A stretch of 64,000 bases of DNA from JAOUGY01 sp963792365 (lineage in GTDB: Bacteria > Actinomycetota > Acidimicrobiia > Spongiisociales > ZC4RG35), in NCBI GenBank assembly GCA_963792365.1, contig CAWBVW010000010.1, positions 1 through 64,000 on the forward strand. Direction: 5' to 3'. Shown one piece after another: positions 40,715 through 49,468 of the stretch (position 1 is the first letter of the stretch; each line of letters starts with the position of its first letter). Both the position numbers and the translations under genes were made by a program. Under the pieces are notes generated by a model that was not told where the DNA came from, ran no database searches, and saw only the letters and a program-made list of their open reading frames with translations.

Positions 40715-42388
40715 TCAGCGGTCGTTCTCAGAGATATCGCGAGCAGCGGCGCCCATGCGCCGGCGACGGAGGAGCCCCATGCCGAACCCGGTTTCGTCCT
40801 CTTCCTTCTCGGGCTTGGATTCGCCGGCCTCGTCATCGTCGGAGAGCGAGCTGAAGACGCTCTCGAGGAAGCGGTCTGCCTCGGTGTCGGTACCGGCGTG
40901 GCCCTCTTCGGCCGCACCCATGGTCTCTGCCCACCAGCCGCGTGTCTTCTCGGGCTCGGGCTCGCTGGGCTCGGCGATCGGTTCCGGATCCTCCGACTCG
41001 GTATCCGTGTCGACTGCGCCAACGGGAGCACCCCAGGGTGACGTCTTGATCACCGACTCGTCTGAAGGCGTATCTGCGGTCCACGGGGAGGACCCCCACG
41101 GCGTCTCCGGCTCGTCGTTCACGGCCGGCTGGGAGCCGAGAGGCTCGTCACTCCACCACGACGACGTCTCGCCGGTAGCCGCGTCATCGGATTCGTCGGA
41201 ATCCCCTTCGACCGCCTCTGCGGGCTGGTCAGGCGTCTCAGCCTCGACGTTGGCCTCGATCTCGATCTCGGGCTCGGCCTCGACGTCGACCTCGGGCCCA
41301 CCCCACCGGTCATCGGTGGCTTTGAATTCGCCGTCGCCTGCGACCGAGTCCGCAGCGCTCTCGTGAACCTCGGCCTCGATGGCTTCGAGCTCGGGCTCGT
41401 GGATGGCGGTGGCGTCAGATGACCACTGTTCATCTTGAGATTCGATCATGGCCGGGCTCTCGCCGGCCTCGGCGAACTCCTCGTGCTCGACGGCACCGCC
41501 GGCCTCAACGGATTCGGCGACCTCGGACTCGGCTTCGATTGCCTCCTCGAAATCAGGTTCGGCTTCGTGTTCGACGGCGGCATGCACCTCTTCGGCAGCT
41601 CCCGGCTCCTCGGGGGCCTCCTCGGACGGAGCTTCCTCGGGCAGCGCCTGCTCGACCTCTTCTGCCTCGGGCGCGGCGACAATGACCACCCCAACCTCGG
41701 GAGCACGGCTCTCGGTGAGGGTGACCAGGCCATTGCGCAGGAGTGTGGCTACCTCACGGGCGGTTCGGAACTCGCTCCAACCGATGCGTTGGGCGACCTG
41801 CGCCGTGCTCGATCCACCTTCGAGCGCCGCCAGGATCTGCCATGTCGACGGGCTCAGCGTGACCGTGTCCTCGTGATCGAGGATTGGCACCATACGGACC
41901 ACTTTGTCGAGTTCGGGAAGCACCGTGCGGATGTCTTCCCACTCGAGACTGCGACGGTCGGCTTCAGAGAGCACAACCTCGGAATCGAAGGTCTGCCCGG
42001 TGGGATAGCGGGGGGCGAGCTCCACGACGAAGTCGAACGTGCCCCGGCCGGTCCGCCGGATGCGGTAGAGACCCTCCACCGATTCTTCACGCACGAAGTC
42101 GGCCCACTCGGTGGACCCGACGTCGGGAGCCAGCGAGTCGGACACCGAAGCTCCGCTGAGCTCGATCTTCCGCAAGGCCTCCTCCTCGACCAGCCGACTG
42201 GAAACGAGTCGTCGGCGCAACTCCACATCGGAGGCGGTGGTTGCGAACGCCAAGGCTCCGTTGGTGAGGAAGATGCGCCCTTGAACCCCGGCACTCTCGA
42301 CGCGCAAGCAACCGGACTTGCGTGACCGTGCAAGCAGGCGGAGGACCTCTTCCAGGGGGAAGACCTCCAGGTTCCCGTTGAGCGACAT
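40715..42388 (-). CDS. DUF4388 (PATAN) domain protein with long acidic tail
   Basis: Residues 1 to about 100 match the DUF4388/PATAN domain (LNGNLEVFPLEEVLRLLARSRKSG, GRIFLTNGALAFA). A second helical/winged region (about 150-235, with SPSTWQILAALEGGSSTAQVAQRIG) looks like a helix-turn-helix. The rest (about 250-540) is extremely acidic, Glu/Ala-rich and low in complexity, and ends in a basic patch RRRRMGAAARD. PATAN proteins are linked to gliding, pili and two-component signalling elsewhere. Proximity to the prepilin peptidase fits, but the role is unknown. ATG 42388 has AGGAG five bases upstream. ATG 42418, overlapping aroE, is an alternative. Confidence 0.82.
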   Translation of the reverse strand: MSLNGNLEVFPLEEVLRLLARSRKSGCLRVESAGVQGRIFLTNGALAFATTASDVELRRRLVSSRLVEEEALRKIELSGASVSDSLAPDVGSTEWADFVREESVEGLYRIRRTGRGTFDFVVELAPRYPTGQTFDSEVVLSEADRRSLEWEDIRTVLPELDKVVRMVPILDHEDTVTLSPSTWQILAALEGGSSTAQVAQRIGWSEFRTAREVATLLRNGLVTLTESRAPEVGVVIVAAPEAEEVEQALPEEAPSEEAPEEPGAAEEVHAAVEHEAEPDFEEAIEAESEVAESVEAGGAVEHEEFAEAGESPAMIESQDEQWSSDATAIHEPELEAIEAEVHESAADSVAGDGEFKATDDRWGGPEVDVEAEPEIEIEANVEAETPDQPAEAVEGDSDESDDAATGETSSWWSDEPLGSQPAVNDEPETPWGSSPWTADTPSDESVIKTSPWGAPVGAVDTDTESEDPEPIAEPSEPEPEKTRGWWAETMGAAEEGHAGTDTEADRFLESVFSSLSDDDEAGESKPEKEEDETGFGMGLLRRRRMGAAARDISENDR

Positions 42389-42414
42389 CTGTTCTCCTGA
42401 ATCGAACTTGGAAC

Positions 42415-43230
42415 TCATGATTCGACTTCCCCCGCATCCTCCTTGAGACATTTGTCCACAGAACCGTACATGATGCCCGGGGGTGGCGTCACGCCGAACC
42501 ACAACTCGAACGATGCCTCGGCTTGAGCCGCAAGCAGAGAGATCCCTCCGGCCACCGGGACTTGGCGTCGCACGAGTGTTCGCTCCGCTGCCGTTTCGCC
42601 CCGTGCGTACACCATCTCGAGGTATCCGGTGGCCGCGTCGAGGAACCGGTCCGGCATCACCTCCCCGCTCATGCCGATCGGGGTGCAGTTGATGACCACT
42701 CCGCTGGGCGCGCGGTCGTCCCAGGGGCGAACCTCCGCCGTGACACCACACCGGGCTGCCATCGCACGACCGGCATCGGGCCTTCTGGCCATCACCGTGA
42801 TCTCGTGGCCTTCGAGCGCGATGAGGCTGGCGGCGGCGGCCCCTCCCGTGCCCAGCACCACGAAGGGTCCTTCCGGCATGCCCAACTCCTGCACGACACG
42901 ACGTACTCCGACGATGTCGGTCGAGTGGCCCTCGATCGATGCCCCGGAACGTACCCAGGTGTTGACCGACTGCGCTCTCCGGGCCCCGTCGGCGAGGCGG
43001 TCGGCAAGCTCGGCCGCCAGGCGCTTGTGGGGCATCGTGATGTTGGCCCCGTCGAATTCACCGGCTCGTACCGCAGCGGCCGCCGAGATCATGCCTTCGG
43101 CGTCGACCTGGAGACGTACGTACTCCGCGTCCAATCCGAGTGCATGGAACGCAGCCGAATGCATCACGGGCGAGAGCGAATGCTCCACCGGATCCCCGAG
43201 CACCACAAAACGCCGCGGACCACCGCTCAC
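42415..43230 (-). CDS. aroE: Shikimate dehydrogenase
   Basis: AroE reduces 3-dehydroshikimate with NADPH. The 271-aa product has the shikimate site VEHSLSPVMHSAAF, the catalytic Lys in ITMPHKRLA, NADP loop VLGTGGAAAA, and INCTPIGM. GTG 43230 overlaps mltG (GTGA). It belongs to the alaS-ruvX-mltG-aroE run typical of actinobacteria. Confidence 0.96.
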   Translation of the reverse strand: MSGGPRRFVVLGDPVEHSLSPVMHSAAFHALGLDAEYVRLQVDAEGMISAAAAVRAGEFDGANITMPHKRLAAELADRLADGARRAQSVNTWVRSGASIEGHSTDIVGVRRVVQELGMPEGPFVVLGTGGAAAASLIALEGHEITVMARRPDAGRAMAARCGVTAEVRPWDDRAPSGVVINCTPIGMSGEVMPDRFLDAATGYLEMVYARGETAAERTLVRRQVPVAGGISLLAAQAEASFELWFGVTPPPGIMYGSVDKCLKEDAGEVES

Positions 43231-44354
43231 CCGAGCAGCCCGTCCTCACGGGCCTTGGCGACGTTGGCGTTGTGCTCTTCGAGCGTCTCGGCGAAGGCGT
43301 GTGACCCGTCCTCCGACGAAAGCACGTAGTACAGGAGGTTTGTTTCTGCAGGGCTGGCGGCGGCCTGCAGCGAGGCGAGGCCCGGAGCCGAGATCGGTCC
43401 AGGAGGCAACCCGCCGTACCTTCGCGTGTTGTAGGGCGAGTCGAAATCGACATCGATCTCGGCCGGATCACGGGTCTCCTGGGCGTAGAGCGTCGAGGCG
43501 TCGATGCCGAGGATCTCGCCGATCTCGAGGCGGTTACGCAACACACTCGAGACGAGTGGGCGCTCATCGGCAACCCGTACCTCGGATTCGATGAGCGAGG
43601 CGACGATGATGCCCTCGTATGTGGTGAATCCCGCGGCTACGAACTCGGTCCAGTCCACGGCGTCCATACGGACTTGCATGGTCCGTGACATCCGGTTCAG
43701 CATGTCGGCGGCGGTGGTGTTCTCCGAGAACTGATAGGTGTCGGGGAACAGCAAACCCTCCCAGTCGGTGAAGTCCGGGTTGGCGGGAATCTCATGCAAC
43801 GTGGTGGTGACGGCGCCGGAGAACAACGCTTGCTCGAACTCCTCACGTGGGATCTCCGATGCTTCCGACAGCACGTCGATGATCTCGGTGACCCGCAGTC
43901 CTTCGCGGATGGTCACGTCGAACACGACCACCTTGGGACCGGCGATCAACGTGTTGATCACGGCATCGGGATTCATGCCGGTCACCAGGTCGAATGTGCC
44001 CGCCTTCAGCGAATTGGCCACGCCGGCGGTGTCGACGGCCTCCTCGAACTGGCGGGCCGACCTCACCACGCCCACCTCGGCGAGGAGGTTTCCGATGTCC
44101 TCGGCCGTCGCGCCACTGGGAATCTCGACCTCGATCGGCACTCCTGGTTCGACATCGCTCACGACCTCGTCGTCACTCGACGTGAGGGCTTCGGACACGG
44201 TTCCTCCCAGCCACCGCGCGGCGGCCACCACGCCAAAACCGGCGACCACCACCAGCACAATCACCAAGATCGGCATGACGAGGCGGCCGTAGCGAACCGG
44301 AGGATCGGGCTGCTGAGCGGGTACCGTTGGCGGCGACTCTGGAGGAGAGGTCAT
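43227..44354 (-). CDS. mltG: Endolytic murein transglycosylase MltG (YceG-like)
   Basis: This membrane-anchored enzyme cuts nascent peptidoglycan strands. The 375-aa product has a short proline-rich cytoplasmic N-terminus, one membrane segment (about residues 25-47), a LysM-like region and the YceG domain. The catalytic Glu is in GIIVASLIESEV, and the substrate loop is YGGLPPGPISAPG, where most relatives have NPG. ATG 44354 follows ruvX by 34 bp. Confidence 0.93.
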   Translation of the reverse strand: MTSPPESPPTVPAQQPDPPVRYGRLVMPILVIVLVVVAGFGVVAAARWLGGTVSEALTSSDDEVVSDVEPGVPIEVEIPSGATAEDIGNLLAEVGVVRSARQFEEAVDTAGVANSLKAGTFDLVTGMNPDAVINTLIAGPKVVVFDVTIREGLRVTEIIDVLSEASEIPREEFEQALFSGAVTTTLHEIPANPDFTDWEGLLFPDTYQFSENTTAADMLNRMSRTMQVRMDAVDWTEFVAAGFTTYEGIIVASLIESEVRVADERPLVSSVLRNRLEIGEILGIDASTLYAQETRDPAEIDVDFDSPYNTRRYGGLPPGPISAPGLASLQAAASPAETNLLYYVLSSEDGSHAFAETLEEHNANVAKAREDGLLG

Positions 44355-44388
44355 CGATTGGTTCCGGATACGGGGACGGGGGCGTGGG

Positions 44389-44796
44389 TCATCGTCGTTC
44401 CAAGTACTGGCGAAGGATGACGGCCGCCGCCACTTTATCCACGTTTGCGCGTCTATCTCTGCGTTTGACTCCACCTTCCAGCATCGCCTGTTCGGCGGTG
44501 TGTGTCGTGAAGCGCTCGTCGACGAACACCACCTCGACTCCGGTCTCGGTGGCAACCAGCTCTCCGAACTCCCGAGCGGCCTTGGCGGCCGGGCCTTCGA
44601 TTCCAGACAGGCCAACCGGGAGCCCCACCACGATCACGGTCGGCCGGTATTCATCCACGAGACGGGAAACGTGATCGATGGCGGTATCCGTGGGAACCAC
44701 CTCCAGCGGGCCAGCCGTGATTCGAAGCGCGTCGGAGACGGCCACACCGATTCGCTTGCTGCCGTAGTCGAGGGCGAGAACCCGACCGTCGGTCAC
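44389..44796 (-). CDS. ruvX: RuvX / YqgF (RNase H-fold nuclease)
   Basis: This RuvC-like nuclease-fold protein acts in 16S rRNA 3'-end maturation in several bacteria. The 135-aa product has LALDYGSKRIGVAVSD (first acidic residue), VVGLPVGLSG, VDERFTT and the terminal Asp in RANVDKVAAAVILRQYL. GTG 44796 overlaps alaS (GTGA). Confidence 0.95.
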   Translation of the reverse strand: MTDGRVLALDYGSKRIGVAVSDALRITAGPLEVVPTDTAIDHVSRLVDEYRPTVIVVGLPVGLSGIEGPAAKAAREFGELVATETGVEVVFVDERFTTHTAEQAMLEGGVKRRDRRANVDKVAAAVILRQYLERR

Positions 44797-47417
44797 AATC
44801 CGCCGAGAGTCTGGCCGACTCGCTCCCGTGCGATGTCGATAGCCGGGGTCAGCTGATCGCCTCTCGGCCCACCGGCCTGGGCGAGTTCCGGATCTCGTGA
44901 GCCACCACCGCCCATCTGACGGGCGGCGTCGGCGATGAGTTCGGCGGCCGACACACCGGCGTCGACCAGGTCGCGTGTGACCGCCGCAACCAACGCTCCC
45001 TTGCCGGAATTGGTGGCGCCGAGCACGACCACACCCCGTTTGAGGCGATCTCGGACCGAGGTGGCCAATTGGCGCAGCTGCTCGGGTGCGAGCTCACCGA
45101 CCGAGTCGACCACCATCGAAGCCTCGCCGACCGTGGCCGCGGCGCCGGCGAGCTCGGCGGCCAGTGCCGACCTGCGCTGGCTACGGATCCCCTCGATCTC
45201 CGTCTCCAACTCCTCGACCTTTGCCAAGAGCGCCTCGACCCGGGCCGGAACCTCCGTCGGAGGGGTTCGCAACAATCGCCCGGTCCCGTCGAGGGCATCC
45301 CGGACCTTCACCAGATGTTCGTAGGCGGCTTCGCCGGTGAGCGCCTCGAGGCGTCGGATGTTCGAACCTATCGAGGCTTCGGAGAGGATGAGCAGCGGAC
45401 CTACCTCGCCCGCGGTGTGGGTGTGCGTACCCCCGCAGAACTCGACCGAATACTCCCCGACCTTCACGACCCGAACGGTGTCTCCGTACTTGTCCCCGAA
45501 GAACGCCAGCGCTCCCATGGCCTTGGCCTCGTCCTGGCTGGTGACCGTGGTGCTCACGTCGGCGTTGGCGATCAACCGCTGGTTGCTGACCCGCTCGAGC
45601 TCGGCCAGCTCCTCGGGCGTCATTCCCTGGAAATGACTGAAGTCGAATCTCAGCCGACCCGGTTCGACCAGAGACCCCGCCTGGTGCGCATGATCGCCCA
45701 CGACCTCGCGGAGCGTCGCGTGCACCACGTGGGTTCCCGTGTGGGATTTGCGGATCCGGGCCCGTCGCGGCGAGTCGATCTGGAGATCGGCGTCCTGTCC
45801 GGCCGCGATCGAGCCTGACACGACCTTGGCGCGATGACCGTGGAAGCCCTGCACCGCGTGCTGCACATCGTGCACCGCGAGCGCGCCCGTCGCCGTCGTG
45901 ATACTCCCGGTGTCGCCGATCTGGCCGCCGGACTCCCCGTAGAACGGAGTTCGATCCATGAAGACCTCGACCTCTTGCCCGTGCTCGGCGGCGTCCACCA
46001 ACTCGCCCTCGCGAACGATGGCGAGGATCCGCCCTCGTGCGGCTTCCTCGCTGTAACCCACGAAGTCGGTGAGCCCCACGTCATCGAGGATCGCTCGATA
46101 GAACTCGCCTCTGGCGGCTTCGTCGCCGCCCTTCCAGTTCTTCTTGGCACGCTGACGTTGCTCGTCCATCGCCGACTCGAACCCGGGTACGTCGACATCG
46201 AAGCCACGCTCCGAGGCGATCTCCGTGGTCAGCTCGATCGGGAAACCGAAGGTGTCGTGGAGCTTGAAGGCAACCTCACCGGGCAAGGCGGTGCCGGTGT
46301 CGAGCCGTTCCAGTTCGGTGTCGAGTAGTTGATGACCCGATTCGAGCGTGCGCCGGAAGCGGCCCTCTTCCCGGGAGACGACATCGACGATGAGATCCTT
46401 GCGCTCGGCGATGTTCGTGTACCAATCGCCCATCGCCTCGACGGTCGCCTCGACCAGACGTGGCGTGATCAAGCCCTCACCGCCGAGCTGCCAGGCGTGA
46501 CGTACGGCGCGGCGGATGATTCGTCGGAGGATGTAGCCCCGGCCCTCGTTCGAAGGCATCACCTGGTCACCGATCAGGAAGGTCATCGTCCGGCCGTGAT
46601 CGGCCAGGATGCGCAGCGACACGTCGACCATCGGGTCGTCTCCGTAGGTGGTCCCGGTGAATTGCTCGGCGGCGGCGCGGAGGGGCAGCACCGTGTCGAC
46701 CTCGAACACCGAGCCTGCGCCTTGGAGGATCATGGCGAGGCGCTCGAGCCCCATACCTGTGTCGATGTTCTTGGTGGGGAGCTCACCGACCACGTGATAC
46801 GGGCGGTCCTGGACGTTCTGCATGAAGACGAGGTTCCAGATCTCGACGAAGCGCTCCTCTCCGCCCCCGATCGGACCGCCGTCGGCGCCGAACTCGGGGC
46901 CGCGGTCGTAGAAGATCTCGGCGCAGGGTCCGCATGGCCCAGGCACGCCCATCTGCCAGAAGTTGTCCTTGCCACCACGCTGGACCCGATCGGCAGGAAC
47001 ACCGACGTGGTCCACCCACAATGCCGCCGCCTGGTCGTCGTCTTCGTAGGCGGTGTACCAGAGCCGATCGGGGTCAAGACCGAATCCCTTGGTGAGGAGG
47101 TCGTTGGCCCACGCCATCGCCTCCTTCTTGAAGTAATCACCAAAGCTGAAATTGCCCAGCATCTCGAAGAAGGACATGTGACGGACGGTCGTCCCGATGA
47201 TGTCGATGTCGATCGTGCGAACCGACTTCTGGATCGAGACCGCACGCTTGTACGGAGCGGGCTCTTCTCCCAGGAAGTAGGGCTTGAACGGGACCATGCC
47301 GGCGTTGGTCAAGAGGAGCGTCGGGTCGACCGGGATCAGAGATGCCGAGGGGCGAACCGCATGTCCTCGCTCTTCGAAGAACTCGAGAAAGGTGCGGCGA
47401 ATCGTGGTGGAGTCCAT
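44793..47417 (-). CDS. alaS: Alanyl-tRNA synthetase
   Basis: AlaRS charges tRNA-Ala and has an editing domain. The 874-aa product has the class II core (RRTFLEFFEERGHAVRPSASLIPVDPTLLLTNAGM region in parts), editing zinc site HTGTHVVHA with CGGTHTHTAGEVG, and the C-terminal DHH-like C-Ala domain ending in GGGGSRDPELAQAGG. ATG 47417 was chosen. The open frame to 47519 is not conserved. A TAACCT hexamer ends nine bases upstream and could be a -10 for a nearly leaderless mRNA. Confidence 0.97.
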   Translation of the reverse strand: MDSTTIRRTFLEFFEERGHAVRPSASLIPVDPTLLLTNAGMVPFKPYFLGEEPAPYKRAVSIQKSVRTIDIDIIGTTVRHMSFFEMLGNFSFGDYFKKEAMAWANDLLTKGFGLDPDRLWYTAYEDDDQAAALWVDHVGVPADRVQRGGKDNFWQMGVPGPCGPCAEIFYDRGPEFGADGGPIGGGEERFVEIWNLVFMQNVQDRPYHVVGELPTKNIDTGMGLERLAMILQGAGSVFEVDTVLPLRAAAEQFTGTTYGDDPMVDVSLRILADHGRTMTFLIGDQVMPSNEGRGYILRRIIRRAVRHAWQLGGEGLITPRLVEATVEAMGDWYTNIAERKDLIVDVVSREEGRFRRTLESGHQLLDTELERLDTGTALPGEVAFKLHDTFGFPIELTTEIASERGFDVDVPGFESAMDEQRQRAKKNWKGGDEAARGEFYRAILDDVGLTDFVGYSEEAARGRILAIVREGELVDAAEHGQEVEVFMDRTPFYGESGGQIGDTGSITTATGALAVHDVQHAVQGFHGHRAKVVSGSIAAGQDADLQIDSPRRARIRKSHTGTHVVHATLREVVGDHAHQAGSLVEPGRLRFDFSHFQGMTPEELAELERVSNQRLIANADVSTTVTSQDEAKAMGALAFFGDKYGDTVRVVKVGEYSVEFCGGTHTHTAGEVGPLLILSEASIGSNIRRLEALTGEAAYEHLVKVRDALDGTGRLLRTPPTEVPARVEALLAKVEELETEIEGIRSQRRSALAAELAGAAATVGEASMVVDSVGELAPEQLRQLATSVRDRLKRGVVVLGATNSGKGALVAAVTRDLVDAGVSAAELIADAARQMGGGGSRDPELAQAGGPRGDQLTPAIDIARERVGQTLGGL

Positions 47418-47485
47418 TGAGCCTGCGAGGTTAGTGAGTCGCGCCCACCCCGGGAACCGACTTCCCGCATGGCATGTATCGCCAG

Positions 47486-47505
47486 TCGGCTCCCTGCGGA
47501 GCCGA
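47486..47505 (-). repeat. Hairpin between alaS and the small membrane protein gene
   Basis: A perfect 8-bp inverted repeat TCGGCTCC-CTGC-GGAGCCGA lies downstream of the gene at 47525 and upstream of alaS. It lacks a T-run, so it could be a weak terminator or mRNA end structure. Confidence 0.5.
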
Positions 47506-47524
47506 GGGCCGACCGGCACCAGCC

Positions 47525-47746
47525 CTACGTCGGGCGATCGACGGAGCTACGCGACGGCCGGCGGGTGGGTCGACTCTGTGGGCGGTTGGGGCGCACGACA
47601 CGAGCAGCGAGATCCAGGATGTCGGCACCGGTGTGCGCCGCGGCCGCGCGCACGTCGACTGGGCGAGGTGTGCGACGGAGCGCTCGGACGGTGACGAGAC
47701 CCCCCGCCACCAGACCCGTGGCGAACCACCAGAGACGATCGAACAT
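47525..47746 (-). CDS. Small membrane-anchored protein beside alaS
   Basis: The 73-aa product starts MFDRLWWFATGLVAGGLVTV, a single membrane segment. A basic segment (RALRRTPRP) and an amphipathic stretch follow, ending in an Arg/Ser-rich tail. Small proteins of this build occur next to alaS in many actinobacteria (I believe the DUF6167 group, but I cannot check). ATG start at 47746. The role is unknown. Confidence 0.65.
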   Translation of the reverse strand: MFDRLWWFATGLVAGGLVTVRALRRTPRPVDVRAAAAHTGADILDLAARVVRPNRPQSRPTRRPSRSSVDRPT

Positions 47747-47773
47747 CGGCCGGATCGTACTCGGTCCCGGACC

Positions 47774-48175
47774 TCACATGGGAGCGTCACGAATCGCAAA
47801 TTGAAACGTCGCCAGCGCCGCCAGCTTCCCGTCGACCGTCAGCTCGGCCCGTACGGTGGCGAGGGTGCGGCCGGCGGTCACGACCTGCGCGTGTGCCATG
47901 ACCTCGACGTCAGTGGTGACGGGACGGGTGAGGGAGATGTGGGAGCCGATCGTGGCTGCGTGAATCTCCCGGGCGGCCAGGGCGTAGGCCGCAGCCGTGT
48001 CCATGAGAGCGAAGGCGTGGCTGCCGTGGACGATGCCAAACGAATTGTGGAGGTCGGCATGAGGACGGCCGCGAAGCGTGACCCGCTCCTCCGTGGCCGA
48101 CACGAGTTCGATCCCCAGCCGCTCCAGCATCTCCTCGTCGGCGGCGAGCACGCGCTCGAGCAAAGAGTCGTTCAT
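47774..48175 (-). CDS. PaaI-type hotdog-fold thioesterase
   Basis: The 133-aa hotdog protein probably hydrolyses acyl-CoA thioesters. The helix region DLHNSFGIVHGSHAFALMDTAAAYAL corresponds to the catalytic HGG...D motif, with HGS here. Strands TIGSHISLTRPV and LATVRAEL complete the fold. ATG 48175 overlaps the stop of the upstream gene (ATGA). The substrate cannot be told. Confidence 0.85.
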   Translation of the reverse strand: MNDSLLERVLAADEEMLERLGIELVSATEERVTLRGRPHADLHNSFGIVHGSHAFALMDTAAAYALAAREIHAATIGSHISLTRPVTTDVEVMAHAQVVTAGRTLATVRAELTVDGKLAALATFQFAIRDAPM

Positions 48176-49449
48176 CTGAGCCCGACGATCCTGGAAACGG
48201 TGCCCTCCCACGTCAGAACGTACACCTCGCCGGAACCGTCGACCCCGAAGCCGTTCACCTGGCCGACGCCTTCGAAATCGGTCCGCACGTCGTCGGCGAC
48301 ACCGTCGTGGAAGCGCAGACTGCGGACCCAACCTCCGCACCAGTCGGCGAAGAAGTACCGCCCGGCGACCTCCGGGATCGAGTCTCCCCGATAGACCACC
48401 CCACCGGTGATCGAGCAACCCTCGTCGTGCGAGTATTCGTAGACAGGCAGCTCCAGCCCTTCGGTTTCGGCATCACACCCGCTCTGGAAGCAGTGGGTTC
48501 CCTCCATGCGGAGCCACCCGAAGTTGAACCCGCCGCCACCCGTGATCGGGACGACATCTATCTCCTCCCACGTTTCGTGTCCCACGTCGCCTATGTAGAT
48601 CAGTGAGTCTTTGGCATCGATCCAGAAGCGCCAGGGGTTGCGGAGACCCCAGGCCCACACGGCCGGGTCTCCGCCCGCTGCGTCGGCAAAGGGATTGTCG
48701 ACCGGCGCCAGCCACGGGAGATCACCCGTGTCGTCCACGTCGATCCGCAGGATGGCGGACAGCCGGGTTTCGGGATTCTGGGCGTGCGTCGACGCCGCCC
48801 CTCCCTCCCCGGTCGAGATCCAGAGCATGCCGTCGGGGCCGAACTGGAGCATCCCTCCATTGTGGCGATTGGTCGGCTTGTCGAAGCCCATCAACTCGAC
48901 CTCTGATCCCGGATCAGCCTGATTCGGGTCGTCGGAGACGTGATATTCGGCCAGTCGAGTGCGCTCGGCATCGGACTGGTAGTAGAAGACGAAAAACCTC
49001 CCGTTCGAGGCGTACTCCGGATGAAAGGCCAGACCGAGCAGCCCCGGTTCGATGCCGTCTTCGGAGTTGACCCGTGCGTCGATGTCCAAGAAGGGCTGGT
49101 CTTCTCCGATGACGCTGATCACACCCCGCCGTTCCACAACGAACAGCCGGTCGTCTCCCCGCGGCGCCGTGACCAACACGGGCTGGTCGAGCCCGGAAGC
49201 AACCTCTTCCAGAGCCAACCCCTGCAGCGGGTCCAGCGACGTGGTCGTGGTCGGCGTGGTCGTGGTGGTCGGTGTGGTCGTGGTTGTGGTGGTGGACAGA
49301 GGTGCCGGGCTGGTGGCCGTCGGCGCCGGCACCGACGCCTGGGACGACGCAGGGGTGTCGATGGAGGTGGGTGTGTCGTCGAGTGGAGCGGTCGAGCAGG
49401 CGGCGACAGCTACGACGACGGACAGGAAGACGACGGACGGACCTCTCAT
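48172..49449 (-). CDS. PQQ-type sugar dehydrogenase-like lipoprotein
   Basis: The 425-aa product is a secreted beta-propeller of the soluble glucose/sorbosone dehydrogenase family. It has a signal peptide with a lipobox ending AVAAC (Cys about 18), a Thr-rich linker (about residues 50-70), then the propeller with GLLGLAFHPEYASNGRFF, NRHNGGMLQFGPDGMLW and IGDVGHETWEEI. It would be anchored outside the membrane. Whether it binds PQQ cannot be seen. ATG 49449 was chosen. Poly-Thr linkers of this kind are common in Acidimicrobiia surface proteins. Confidence 0.87.
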   Translation of the reverse strand: MRGPSVVFLSVVVAVAACSTAPLDDTPTSIDTPASSQASVPAPTATSPAPLSTTTTTTTPTTTTTPTTTTSLDPLQGLALEEVASGLDQPVLVTAPRGDDRLFVVERRGVISVIGEDQPFLDIDARVNSEDGIEPGLLGLAFHPEYASNGRFFVFYYQSDAERTRLAEYHVSDDPNQADPGSEVELMGFDKPTNRHNGGMLQFGPDGMLWISTGEGGAASTHAQNPETRLSAILRIDVDDTGDLPWLAPVDNPFADAAGGDPAVWAWGLRNPWRFWIDAKDSLIYIGDVGHETWEEIDVVPITGGGGFNFGWLRMEGTHCFQSGCDAETEGLELPVYEYSHDEGCSITGGVVYRGDSIPEVAGRYFFADWCGGWVRSLRFHDGVADDVRTDFEGVGQVNGFGVDGSGEVYVLTWEGTVSRIVGLR

Positions 49450-49468
49450 CGTGTTCAACCCTTCACCC

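Noticed and set aside
49225..49330. GTGGTCGTGGTC-like low-complexity tract taken as a DNA repeat element
   Set aside because: It encodes the Thr/Pro-rich linker of the lipoprotein on the minus strand, which explains the periodicity.
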